NCBI GenBank assembly: GCA_019925095.2
Contig: CM034409.1
Coordinates: forward strand, 2,731,001 to 2,795,000
Reading direction: 5' to 3'
DNA from: Dendrolimus kikuchii
Lineage: Eukaryota; Arthropoda; Insecta; Lepidoptera; Lasiocampidae
DNA: 64,000 nucleotides
Positions 43,762-53,222 of this stretch are shown one piece after another. Both the position numbers and the translations under genes were made by a program. A model generated the notes under the pieces. It had not been told where the DNA came from and made no database searches. It was given only the letters and a program-made list of their open reading frames with translations. Every line of letters begins with the position of its first letter. Within the stretch, counting starts at the first letter, position 1.

Positions 43762-44110
43762 ACAATAGTAGATTGTTATATGAGAGGTGAAAGAGACCTA
43801 TTTAGGCACTCGAATTATTAGCGCCCTCACTACGCTCGTGCGTCAAACCATCCCATGTCTAAATAGGCCTTTCACCCGAGGTTAACACTGCGTTCCATGT
43901 CGAATATGAGAAAAGTAAATAAAAACTAATTAATTAAACAAATAACTACTTCTCTGATATAATCAAGCGTTTAAATCCATATCACGTACGTCACATATGC
44001 ACCGTCAAGTATTTTTTTTTCTGTGGCATTCTACCAACCAGTATTTTTTTAAATCACTGATGATAGTAAACACTTAGCTCAAATTTATGTAAATTAAATA
44101 ATAATTTAGT
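43762..44110. repeat. N family repeat, copy 2
   Basis: GTGAAAGAGACCTATTTAGG (43788) and TAAATAGGCCTTTCAC (ending 43876) flank the centre GCACTCGAATTATTAGCGCC. This centre is the inverse of that at 37713-37763. Confidence 0.75.
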
Positions 44111-44370
44111 GAAAAGTAATTTATGAGTATAAAATGATTTTGCAAAATTGTCGATATTTTTTTAAACAATTTATGCTGCGATTTAACAGTGGCTGTAAAA
44201 AAGTTAGGACATGAGTCGCATGTATTATCTATGGTTTGCATAGTTTTCTAAATTTTTTTGACGGCAAGGAGAATCGCTCCCCAGAGACGAAAAGTGTTGT
44301 TTTCGTCCCTGTGATTAGGCAGCTCCAAGCGTACTTTCAGAATATGAGAAATAAAAATGTTTTTCAAAAC
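44111..44370. other. No gene seen
   Basis: AT-rich flank without features. Confidence 0.35.
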
Positions 44371-44795
44371 TACAATAATATACATACATACATACATAAC
44401 TTCACGCCAGTTCCCTTGCGGGGTAGGCACGAAAAACAGAGTGCCATTTAGGCTTATTCTTACACACCTCACTTGCCTCTTTGACATTCATAACACTTGT
44501 CATGCAAGCTCGTCTGTTCTTAAGGCTCCTGACATCACCTTCTGCTAGTACACGATCAATTTGATCATGGAAGGTGTGTCGTGGCCTTCCACGACTTCTG
44601 CATCCATCCACTTTTGCATTGTATATCTGTTTAGGCATTCTTTCATCATGCATTCTTTCCACATGCCCGAACCACCGGAGCATTCCTTTCCTTACCTTCA
44701 CCCCGACACTCTCTTTCAGATCAACTCTCTTTCTTACTTCGATATTACGAACGCGGTCCGCGAGCGCGGACACAACAATACAATACAATAATATA
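44371..44795 (-). mobile_element. R family copy, one of the longest, 12-bp target duplication
   Basis: TACAATAATATA occurs at 44371-44382 and 44784-44795. The minus strand is open from ALADRVRNIEVRKRV to PARELA, with no stop or frameshift over about 115 codons. Confidence 0.9.
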
Positions 44796-44889
44796 GTTTA
44801 TATAAAACAAAAATAAATAGAATATATACAATGGAAAATGGATTTAAATATAAAACGAAAACGAATGATGAATGAGGTTTCAAAGTAAG

Positions 44890-45375
44890 CCCTCTGATAA
44901 AATTCAAAAATTCAAAAGTTTATATTCAAAATAAGTTCCATTGGAGAACTTTTTGAAGGTCATATATATAAAATAAAAAATAAATTTTACTTCCTATTCT
45001 ATGTACACCGCTTCGCAACGTGTTGGAATATACTACCTAAATAACAATCACATGAATAAAAAAATACAATTAAATACTAAAACTAAACTACAGTATGAAA
45101 AATAAACCTAAAATTAAAAACTAGAACTAAATAAAAAAGGAGGGCATAATCCATAATATAAATAAACCTAGCTTAAAAAAAAAAAAAAAACCTGTATCAA
45201 GGCCCGTCCAGCCCCACCAGACCACTGTCGCTGGGCATTGTACCTAGAAGGCTGGCAGCATTGCCTCGCTGGATACAGAGGCTAATCCTTTGAGCGAGGT
45301 AAGCTCCAGCCTTCCGGTCTCTTGTTGTATCGACCAGACGTTTTTTAATATTTTTAAATAATTTGTGGGCTCTTG
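44890..45375 (-). pseudogene. LINE 3' part: ORF end and 3' untranslated region
   Basis: On the minus strand KRLVDTTRDRKAGAYLAQRI, CIQRGNAASLLGTMPSDSGL and a stop near 45195 are followed by an AT-rich 3' region with a poly(T)/poly(A) run at 45178. An R copy inserted just upstream in the element's sense. Confidence 0.65.
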
Positions 45376-45572
45376 TATACAGAAGTACATACATACATAC
45401 ATAACTTTACGCCAGTTCCCTTGCGGGGTAGGCACGAACAACAGAGCGCCATTTAGGCCCATTCTTACACACCTCACTTGCTTCTTTGACATTCATAACT
45501 CTTGTCATGCACACTCGTCTGTTCTTAAGGCTGCTGACATCACCCTCCGCTAGTACATACTATACAGAAGTA
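45376..45572 (-). mobile_element. R family copy with 12-bp target duplication
   Basis: TATACAGAAGTA at 45376-45387 and 45561-45572 brackets a short copy with a (CATA)n tail. Confidence 0.9.
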
Positions 45573-45741
45573 TGTTACAGAATTACTTTTGAAGAATTAA
45601 TGGAGTATCGCTCCGTAAGACACATATACCATTCGAGCCCGCGAAGCGGCCAGGCTCACAAGGCCCTAGCATAAGTCCAAAGATGGAACACTGAGGGGTT
45701 CAGTGTATTCCTTCGAGGATGCTAACGCCAACCCAACTTCT

Positions 45742-45896
45742 TTCTACAGCATATTGAAGTCGGTGGAAAGCAAAACATAAAAATTTACTATATTTCGTAC
45801 ATTTGTTGTTGTTTGTAATGTTTACTTAGCACCGACTTCATGACGTTGCAGAAAGAAGTCAGTTCAGTGAAAGCGGTTTTGTTTTTGTTAAAAAAA
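45742..45896. repeat. Q-like fold-back fragment
   Basis: CATATTGAAGTCGGTGGAAA and GCACCGACTTCATGACGTTG are inverted. Arms are about 50 bp around an AT-rich centre. Confidence 0.6.
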
Positions 45897-45914
45897 TTAT
45901 GGACCAAAAATTAA

Positions 45915-46157
45915 GTTTTTTTTATTTTTTTATTGCAAGAGATCAGCAGACAGGCAGACGGCCCACTTGATGGAAAGCGGTTACCATCGCCAATGGACAT
46001 TTGCAACACCAAAGTTGCTACAAATGCGCTGCTACTCTCTTAAGGGAGACTGGAACCTGGTCACTAATGCCGGAACACAACTCAAGGTTGTTATGGCGAC
46101 ATACTTTAGACCAGGGGTGGTAGCCATCCAGGCGGGCAAATGCCCTACCACCTGGCA
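45915..46157 (-). repeat. P family, 5'-truncated copy
   Basis: Poly(T), AGAGATCAGCAGACAGGCAG to CCCTACCACCTGGC. The last roughly 75 bp of the 5' end are missing. Confidence 0.8.
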
Positions 46158-46275
46158 AACTTTTGACACTTCTAAGGTGGGCGTGTGGGACCACCACCGG
46201 CTTACCGACGCTGTCTACGTTAACAATAATGTGAGCGAAGCTAGTCTATGTAAATAATAATGAATCATAGAAATT

Positions 46276-46541
46276 TACATACATACATAACTTCACGCCA
46301 GTTCCCTTGCGGGGTAGGCACGATCAACAGAGCGCCATTTAGGCTCATTCTTACACACCTCACTTGCTTCTTTGACATTCATAACTCTTGTCATGTACGC
46401 TCGTCTGTTCTTAAGGCTCCTGACATCACCTTCTGCTAGTACACGATCGATTTGATCATGGAAGGTGTGTCGTGGCCTTCCACGACTTCTGCATCCATCC
46501 ACTTTTGCATTGTATATCTGTTTAGTCATTCTTTCATCATA
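46276..46541 (-). mobile_element. R family copy
   Basis: (CATA)n tail, then the ORF2 end from DERMTKQIYNAKVDGC to PARELA. Confidence 0.8.
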
Positions 46542-46544
46542 ATA

Positions 46545-46671
46545 ACTTGAGAACGACTTTAAGGATTTTGATGACATTTTCTATGTGTGAGTTTGAGTGG
46601 GTACCCGGATTGGGATCGGGTCCTAGATTTTTATTTTTTCAGGGCAGGACATCGTCTGTAGGTACCTCTAG
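46545..46671 (+). mobile_element. Helitron 3' fragment
   Basis: TTTGAGTGGGTACCCGGATT, GATCGGGTCCTAGATTTTTA and AGGGCAGGACATCGTCTG end in CTAG at 46668-46671. Confidence 0.65.
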
Positions 46672-47072
46672 TTTACGATAAATAACAAAAAAAGGATGGA
46701 GTAAAACAAATGGAGTACCACTAAAAATGTTCGCAAACCGATAAAATCAGCATACATCAACATTCGCCCTTGATCCCGGCCATGTGCGCGTGCGCAGCCT
46801 ATTGCGCTTTCGCGCGTAACGCGCTGTTATTCGGTGTTACATCCACACCATTGTGTTTGTACGTTGACCTCACAACGTGTACGGTTTATTTATCATTATT
46901 TATTTTTTTCAAAGAAAAAACAATATAGGTTAATTAGGCGGAAAAATTCAGAAGATCCGTTAATTCTTAACTTTTGTCATTGCGTAGTGTGTTTAAATCT
47001 TGTAAGATTTTTGTCTGTAGTATCTTTTTAAAATTTTCAAGAGGTTAGTTGATAGTTAATCAATTGATTGTA
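46672..47072. other. CpG-rich single-copy block upstream of the gene
   Basis: ATGTGCGCGTGCGCAGCC and CGCTTTCGCGCGTAACGCGC (46782-46825) stand out from AT-rich flanks, 2.3 kb before the CABIT exon. No TATA box or strong splice donor was found nearby, so an alternative promoter is only possible. Confidence 0.3.
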
Positions 47073-47136
47073 TATTTTTTTATTGCACGAGTAGATACAG
47101 CAGACGCCAGACGGCTCATCTGATGGAAAGCGGTTA
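47073..47136 (-). repeat. P family tail scrap
   Basis: TTTTTTTATTGCACGAGTAG, then ATCTGATGGAAAGCGGTTA. Confidence 0.6.
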
Positions 47137-47277
47137 ATAGTCTTCAAACGGATTTTGCCTTGTTAAAAAATGGTTGATAACCTATCTGTGGCTACTTTTT
47201 AGCCGCTCATTAGCTGGCTTTTGCAATAGCTGCCCACCTCTATTAGTGACGTTATAGAATACGCTTTTCTGGTCATT

Positions 47278-47626
47278 TATATTTATAGAGAGTGTCGGGG
47301 TGAAGGTAAGGAAAGGAATGCTTCGGTGGTTCGGGCATGTGGAAAGAATGCATGATGAAAGAATGACAAAACAGATATACAATGCAAAAGTGGATGGATG
47401 CTGAAGTCGTGGAACGCCACGACACACCTTCCATGATCAAATTGATCGTATACTAGCAGAAGGTGATGTCAGGAGCCTTAAGAACAGACGAGCGTGCATG
47501 ACAAGAGCTATGAATGTCAAAGAAGCGAGTGAGGTGTGTAAGAACAAGCCTGAATGGCGCTCTGTTGCTCGTGCCGTCCCCGCAAGGGAACTGGCGTGAA
47601 GCTATGTATGTATGTATATTTATAGA
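47278..47626 (+). mobile_element. R family copy with 12-bp target duplication and a stop
   Basis: TATATTTATAGA at 47278-47289 and 47615-47626. The frame SVGVKVRKGMLRWFGHVERM is interrupted at GATGCTGAAGTCG, where a TGA replaces the usual Arg codon. Confidence 0.9.
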
Positions 47627-47815
47627 CCCAGTAACATGTTAGGAAAATGACTGCGATAAAGACAACACACCTCACATGGCCGGTTCCTATATTTTACTAC
47701 TCATTCCCTTGCCAGACCATCGGTTGAATTTTGACATAAGATGTACGGAGCTTATGTCAAATTTTAGTAAGGCAAATTGAACGGTCGGTATAATTCAGGA
47801 ATCAGGCAATAGTCG
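47627..47815. other. Short stretch with an 11-bp stem-loop
   Basis: TTTGACATAAG and CTTATGTCAAA (about 47730-47761) are inverted around a 10-bp loop. No coding frame. Confidence 0.4.
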
Positions 47816-48068
47816 TGGTAGCGTAATGACTAGCGCACGCCGGAATGCATGCGCAACTTGGCAGTTTTTTGACCTAATGTGCATATGGTTACAATTGCCA
47901 AGTGCTTACAACGGTGAAGGTACATCGTGATGAAGCGTGCACATCGAGATAATCGATGTGTCAAACCTGCAAAGCCGCCTTGGACAAACGTTGCGGGTAT
48001 ACTGTCCATGCCCCAATATTGAGAAGCCTGAGCTCAGCACTGTGACGTTTATGGGCTGTTATTATACA
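47816..48068 (+). mobile_element. tRNA-derived SINE lacking its B box
   Basis: TGGTAGCGTAATGACTAGCG (A-box region) joins directly to CACGCCGGAATGCATGCGC. The roughly 40 bp that hold the B box in the copy at 905-985 are gone. The body, through GATGTGTCAAACCTGC to GGGCTGTTATTAT, is intact. Confidence 0.75.
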
Positions 48069-48069
48069 A

Positions 48070-48420
48070 CTAGCGGTCTCGGCAGACATTGTCCTGTCCT
48101 AAAAAAATAAAAATCTGAAATCTGATTCTAGCGCCACCTGCCGGGTCTAATTGTCAATCTAAACCATCCCGGAACCCACTCAATTACACAAAATTTCATC
48201 GAAATCATAGAACCCGATTCTAGCGCCAAGTAGTTTGTTTAGATTTGATGGGTTACGTTATTGAAGTTTTAGTAGGGATCCCTAATTTTTATATGGCCAA
48301 TATTAGTCAGGGATAACGTAGCATTCGAATGGTGAAAGAATTTTTGAAATCGGCCCAGTAGTTTTTGAGTTTATTCGTTACAAAAATACAAATCTATCCT
48401 CTTTATAATATTAGTATAGA
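48070..48420 (-). mobile_element. Complete non-autonomous Helitron
   Basis: CTAG at 48070 and TATTAGTATAGA at 48420. It has two ATTCTAGCGCCA-type repeats inside. It is the uninterrupted reference for the nested stack at 12.3-13.2 kb. Confidence 0.75.
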
Positions 48421-48467
48421 CAAAAGGACGGACAGGAAGATCCCTAATAAAAATCCAATGTATTTTT

Positions 48468-48667
48468 CCCAGTTCCAGTTCCCTTACGGGGTAGGCACGA
48501 ACAACAGAGCGCCATTTAGGCTTATTCTTACACACCGCACTTGCTTCTTTGACATTCATAACTCTTGTCATGCACGCTCGTCTGTTCATAAGGCTCCTGA
48601 CATCACATCTGCTAGTACACGATTAATTTGATCATGGAAGGTGTGTCGTGGCCTTCAACGACTTTTG
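48468..48667 (-). mobile_element. R family fragment without tail
   Basis: CAGTTCCCTTACGGGGTAGG to TGGCCTTCAACGACTT. The (TATG)n tail has been lost. Confidence 0.75.
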
Positions 48668-49076
48668 CAGGATATGGTATTAAATGAAATTGAATTCTTC
48701 AGGAATATGTTGAATCTTTTTGGTCGATTCATTCAAATTGACAGACCGAAATGAAACGTCTAATAGCGGTTTAACACTCGTATTCAATTCAAAGTAGATC
48801 ATTTAAAATATAGCTATTTTATAGTTAAAACTGGTTTCCAAAAATGTTTTATTAATGGCTAATCGTTCTTAGAATAAAAATATTCTATAAGTTTCTAAAA
48901 TATATAATTCTAACACCAAATTTATATACGAATAATTTAAATATTCATTAAGTTTTTAACTTATAAATCTTACAAAACATATTTTATTCATTTTGTTTCG
49001 TGCTCTACGAAGCGTGACGCACGTTTTATATACGGTAATTAAGCCTACTAACAGAACTCTTTTTCTTAATTTTCAG
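48668..49076 (+). other. Intron end upstream of the CABIT exon
   Basis: AT-rich, without recognised repeat. It ends CTCTTTTTCTTAATTTTCAG at 49076, a good pyrimidine tract and 3' splice site. Confidence 0.7.
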
Positions 49077-49091
49077 ATGTGACATTCCGAA
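49077..49091 (+). promoter_or_regulatory. Leader with a minimal start-stop uORF
   Basis: The first bases after the splice acceptor are ATGTGA (49077-49082), an ATG immediately followed by a stop codon, 9 nt before the main ATG. Such start-stop elements can stall ribosomes and lower translation of the next frame. The effect here depends on splicing at 49076. Confidence 0.5.
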
Positions 49092-50966
49092 ATGGCAGCC
49101 ACAGACGGCCAAGTCGTAGTTGCAGCATCCAGGTGGTCAGACGAAGCGAACTACCTTCGAGAGTTCGTTGCGAAGAATCGACTGCCAGCAGTCGCTAAGA
49201 TAATCAAAGGCCAATATGGAGGTCTTGGAGTACCAACCTTACCCAGTCCAGGACTACAAAGCACTGCTCTGCTCGTCTCAGTTGGAAAAAGAAAGAAGAT
49301 CGTAGCACAAGCAATAAAACTCAAAGAAGGAAGACGCATGGTAACAGTTGGTCCTAGAATCGCTATTCCTGATACTTATAAAGGATATTTTGAACTTCTA
49401 AGCGAAGAAGGAAGAGCTGTAAGATGTATCGAATCGGTTTCTGAACTTGCTAGACGAAAACTCGAAGACGGATGCTTAGTTAGAGAGCCTGTGAGAGTTA
49501 TTTGTGGTAAAACCGATTTAGACGGGAACATCACCGCTGATGGTGCAAGAAATTTACCAGCTGGTGAAATTATTATGCCTAGAGGTGAAGTGTTTTTAGG
49601 TAAAAATAAATACTTGAGGTGCACTGATACTAAAGGTGATACAGTACTACTGAGCTTGGATCAACGAGGCAAGTTCTCAGCTGTCGCTAAGGAAGAAAAT
49701 ATTAGCGGAGTACATACAGCGAAAACTTTACTGACAAAACGACTACCGATTACAGTTAGATTGGTTCATGGCTTGCCCCCTCGAGGTCTTAAAAGTGCCA
49801 GCCACTTCGTTCCTGAGCTAAGATTAATATCAATATTCGAAGAAGAACATGTATTCGCATTACCACTACAGAAAGAAGGTAATTCACTAATCGCACTACC
49901 TCTAGCTGCACCATTGAAAATGCAGAAATGCAAAAACGACGATCAAATTAAGAATTTAATGGAATTTTCAAGACTAGTCGAAAAGTGCAATCGCTTATTA
50001 ATAGACGTCGTAGATCGAATAAACGTTTTAGATGGTAAATTGGGTGATCCTAAACGTTTATTAAATGGACCTTTGAACGCGCCACCATTGATAAAGACAG
50101 GGTATTTTCTACGCCGAAGCGTATCGTCTGATAGCGCGAATCAACACAAGCACATATCAAGAATCAATCACATATATAGCAGTCATAGAGATGAAAACAG
50201 TATCCCTGATGAGTATGATGAAATAGATCAGATATACGATTATGTGAGAGGATTTGCACCACTACCCAAAAATTTAAAAGCATCGTATTCAAACGAACCA
50301 AGCCGACATGAATCGGCACCAGCGTCTCCCGCAGCCACACCCATCCACATGCCTCTAATAACAGAAACAAAACCAGAACCACCTCCAATCGAGACTATAC
50401 CTACTAAAAAACCATTAATACAAGCACAAAAAGCTGAGAAACGGACTAGAAGAGCAACAATCCCTAAAGAACCACCAATCCCAGTATATAAAGAGAAATA
50501 TATACCACCGGTAGCAAATCTTCCGAAGTTGTACATCAAGAACAACGTTAGCAATAATAAGAGTAGAATGGTCTTTAGGCAGAAAAGTAATTCACCAACA
50601 AAAGAGATACCCAGTCCACTCGCTAGTCCTGTAAGAGTGATCAAAGGTGACTCTCCTATCTTTAATATAAGGTATAAAAGCTTGTCCAACATTCACCAAG
50701 CTATGGAACTAGATGGCACCTTGGACTCCAGTCATTCTGGTGGTAGAACTTCAGGGGATTCAGGGAATGGGCCTAAGTTACCTGAGAAAAGGTCTAGGAA
50801 GTTATCCAGGCCTAAATCACTGACGAATTTAGTTTGGGAATTGAAAGGTTGTCCCGTGGAATCGAATGAAAAGCCAAAATATAGAGTAAAGAATGAAAGT
50901 CACAAGAAGATTGGGAATAAGCTGTCATTAGGAGCCCAGAAGAGGGTGCCGACGCTTTATCTCTGA
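49092..50966 (+). CDS. sano: CABIT-domain protein of the GAREM family, probable serrano orthologue
   Basis: An unbroken 624-codon frame, the only clear gene here. Residues about 15-275 form a CABIT domain: an N-terminal WSDEANYLREFV helix-like start, a basic GKRKKIVAQAI strand, and the core motif around Cys177, LRCTDTKGDTVLLSLDQRGK then FSAVA (175-199), matching the family pattern of a Cys followed by a hydrophobic stretch and GxFS. Residues 373-387 hold a Tyr cluster (DEYDEIDQIYDYVRG) that could be phosphorylated and bind SH2 proteins, as GAREM does with GRB2. A Pro-rich, disordered part (400-480) follows, then SSHSGGRTSGDSG and KLSRPKSLTNLVWELKG. It should be a cytoplasmic adaptor: no signal peptide or membrane segment is visible. 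Drosophila Serrano acts in planar polarity and actin organisation; orthology is from memory of the family. The chosen ATG follows a splice acceptor by 15 nt. The stop lies 7 nt before a splice donor. Confidence 0.85.
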   Translation: MAATDGQVVVAASRWSDEANYLREFVAKNRLPAVAKIIKGQYGGLGVPTLPSPGLQSTALLVSVGKRKKIVAQAIKLKEGRRMVTVGPRIAIPDTYKGYFELLSEEGRAVRCIESVSELARRKLEDGCLVREPVRVICGKTDLDGNITADGARNLPAGEIIMPRGEVFLGKNKYLRCTDTKGDTVLLSLDQRGKFSAVAKEENISGVHTAKTLLTKRLPITVRLVHGLPPRGLKSASHFVPELRLISIFEEEHVFALPLQKEGNSLIALPLAAPLKMQKCKNDDQIKNLMEFSRLVEKCNRLLIDVVDRINVLDGKLGDPKRLLNGPLNAPPLIKTGYFLRRSVSSDSANQHKHISRINHIYSSHRDENSIPDEYDEIDQIYDYVRGFAPLPKNLKASYSNEPSRHESAPASPAATPIHMPLITETKPEPPPIETIPTKKPLIQAQKAEKRTRRATIPKEPPIPVYKEKYIPPVANLPKLYIKNNVSNNKSRMVFRQKSNSPTKEIPSPLASPVRVIKGDSPIFNIRYKSLSNIHQAMELDGTLDSSHSGGRTSGDSGNGPKLPEKRSRKLSRPKSLTNLVWELKGCPVESNEKPKYRVKNESHKKIGNKLSLGAQKRVPTLYL

Positions 50967-50979
50967 TTTTTTGGTAAGC
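50967..50979 (+). promoter_or_regulatory. 5' splice site directly after the stop codon
   Basis: TTTTTTG|GTAAGC places the exon end at 50973. If used, the 3' untranslated region continues in another exon. A stop this near to the junction would not by itself trigger nonsense-mediated decay. Confidence 0.55.
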
Positions 50980-50992
50980 TTTAAACTCCTTT

Positions 50993-51050
50993 ACTTATCT
51001 ACACTTTTCTATCTTTCTATTACTTATCTACACTTTTCTATCTTTCTATT
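50993..51050. repeat. Perfect 29-bp tandem duplication
   Basis: ACTTATCTACACTTTTCTAT then CTTTCTATT occurs twice in a row, starting 19 nt after the splice donor. Confidence 0.9.
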
Positions 51051-51062
51051 TTATTGACTTAA

Positions 51063-51262
51063 TTTTTTATGCATGAGTTCAGCAGACAGGCAGACGGACG
51101 ACCTGATGGAAAGCGATTACCATCTCCTATGGACATTTCCAACACCAAATGTGCTACAAATGCACTGCTGCTCTCTAAAAACACAACTTAAGGTTGTTAT
51201 GGCGGATTACTCTAGACCATGAGTGTTAGCTATCCAGACAGGCAAATACCTTACCACTGGCA
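51063..51262 (-). repeat. P family, diverged 3' part
   Basis: GCATGAGTTCAGCAGACAGG, GATGGAAAGCGATTACCAT, AACTTAAGGTTGTTATGGCG. No poly(T) remains. Confidence 0.65.
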
Positions 51263-51317
51263 AATTTAATTTAAGAGGTTTTAAATCACGAGTGAATTAG
51301 ATTGTATGTTCAAGATA

Positions 51318-51555
51318 AGACGTGACTGCGATGAGTGAGAGTTCCCTTAGCCTACTTTCCTCTACCTATTCCAATCCCATATTCCATCTTCTCTATCCCA
51401 TTCCTCCTATCGGATACCTCTGTCTTATCTGTATATTCCATCCTAAATTCTGCCAAGGTATTTGCTTCGTCCCTGATGTTGCAAAGGTCTATAGGCGACG
51501 GTAACCACTTTCCATTAGCTGGGCCGTTTACCTATTTAGCAGCTTCGCAATATTT
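51318..51555 (+). repeat. P-type tail behind a pyrimidine-rich head
   Basis: GAGAGTTCCCTTAGCC and a C/T-rich run of about 100 bp lead into GATGTTGCAAAGGTCTATAG and GCGACGGTAACCACTTTCC. The head differs from other P-type copies. Confidence 0.5.
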
Positions 51556-52127
51556 AATAGAATTATCAAAAACATCGCCATGATTGCATCAAGCTCAGAC
51601 TGACAATACACGCCCATGAATTCTGCAAATATTTTCTTAACCCTCAATAATATGCATAGCGCGCAGTCTCTTAATTTTATTTTTCTCAATTCCACTACAA
51701 TGTATTGTAGGGTCTATGGTAATAAAAGAACAGCAACTGGTCGCTATACTTATAATCAGAGAACCATGCGGCTTAAATACATTTCATACACTGACTTTAA
51801 ACTCTACACTGACGTTTTTAGAACACCTCGCCATCCCTTCAACAGTTTTACAATATAAGAAACTGAGCAAATTGACACAGCCGATAGCGTATTGAAGTCA
51901 TTGATAAACTATTTTAACTATAAAGGTTATGAATGATAAGAATTTGTTACTTTGTACTTCTATCACTTCTGCCAACATGAAAATAATGTAGTGAATACCG
52001 TTTATATGCAATTGAGAGATTTTAAATTATTATCTACACAATTAGCACATCATACTAGAGATAAATATTGTTACATATAATTATGGTAAATTATAGAGAA
52101 CTACTCTATACAAAACAGGCGCTAATC
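51556..52127. other. No gene seen
   Basis: Short chance frames only. No recognised repeat. Confidence 0.4.
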
Positions 52128-52297
52128 ACAGAATACATACATACATACACAACTTCACGCCAGTTCCCTTGCGGGGTAGGCACGAACAACAGAGCGCCAC
52201 TTAGGCTTATTCTTGCATACCTCACTTGCTTCTTTGACATTCATAACTCTTGTCATGCACGCTCGTCTGTTCTTAAGGCTCCTGACACACACAGAAT
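52128..52297 (-). mobile_element. R family copy with 8-bp target duplication
   Basis: CACAGAAT at 52128-52135 and 52290-52297 brackets a short copy with a (CATA)n tail. Confidence 0.8.
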
Positions 52298-52308
52298 TAC
52301 ATTAATCA

Positions 52309-52734
52309 TCTAATATATAAAACTCTCGTGTCACAGTTTTCGTTGCCATACTCCTCCGAAACGGCTTGACCGATTTTGATGAAATTTTTTGTGCTTATCC
52401 GGTATCTATGAGAATCGGCCAACATCTATTTTTCATCCCCCTAAATTTTAGGGGTAGTCCACCCATAAATTATTTTTTTTATTTTTTAGACAAAATTTTT
52501 AATTTCTATTTTTTTATGATTTAGTATTAAAAAATACATACAACCCTAAATTTTCATCCTTCTACCACCAACCCCTATTTTTAATAGCGATATAAGTACT
52601 CTAATAATTTTCTACTCTGTTTGTTCAAGTTGTTTCGAGTTTAGATTAACATTTGGTCCCGGTAGATGACGCTGCAATCGGGTTCTAGAATTTTATTTTT
52701 TAAAGGCAGGACAACGTCTGCCGGGTACAGCTAG
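52309..52734 (+). mobile_element. Complete non-autonomous Helitron
   Basis: TCTAATATATAAAACTCTCG to GCCGGGTACAGCTAG. It has CTCCGAAACGGCTTGACCG near the 5' end and an AT-rich central block not seen in the sister copies. Confidence 0.75.
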
Positions 52735-52936
52735 TAGAATAAATAAAAATATTACAAAACTATTATTCAATTAAGGAAATGGCTGATTGTAACGTTTAGA
52801 AATAAGAGGGTACATTACAAAATTAATTGTTAAACTTATTGGTCCTGATATCATTTCATAAATCTAAATTCCAAAAGAAGGAGGTTCTTACTTCGAATGT
52901 ATGGTTTTTCTTTTGTATATTTGTTACGCGATTTCT

Positions 52937-53222
52937 CCGTCAGTAGTGACCGGGTTCCAGTCTTCCTTAAGAAAGCAGCAGCGCATTTGTAGCACGTTTG
53001 GTGTTGCAAATGTCCATAGGCGATGGTAACCTCTTTCCATCGAGTGGGCCGTCTGCCTGTCTGCTGAACTACCGCAATAAAAAAAAGCCTTGCGGTCGGT
53101 GCTTGCAAGAGTGAAGCTTGTGTGCAAAACCAGCAGCCCGGAGTCTTACACACCCCTTGATGGCCTCCCGCGGGGCCTGATGATATGCGCAAACGCATTC
53201 TCCCAGCGTTGATTTAAAAAAA
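52937..53222 (+). repeat. P tail followed by a second LINE tail
   Basis: GTAGTGACCGGGTTCCAGTC to CTACCGCAATAAAAAAAA (P, to about 53086), then GTGCTTGCAAGAGTGAAGC to CTCCCAGCGTTGATTTAAAA, the poly(A) end of another LINE. Confidence 0.65.
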
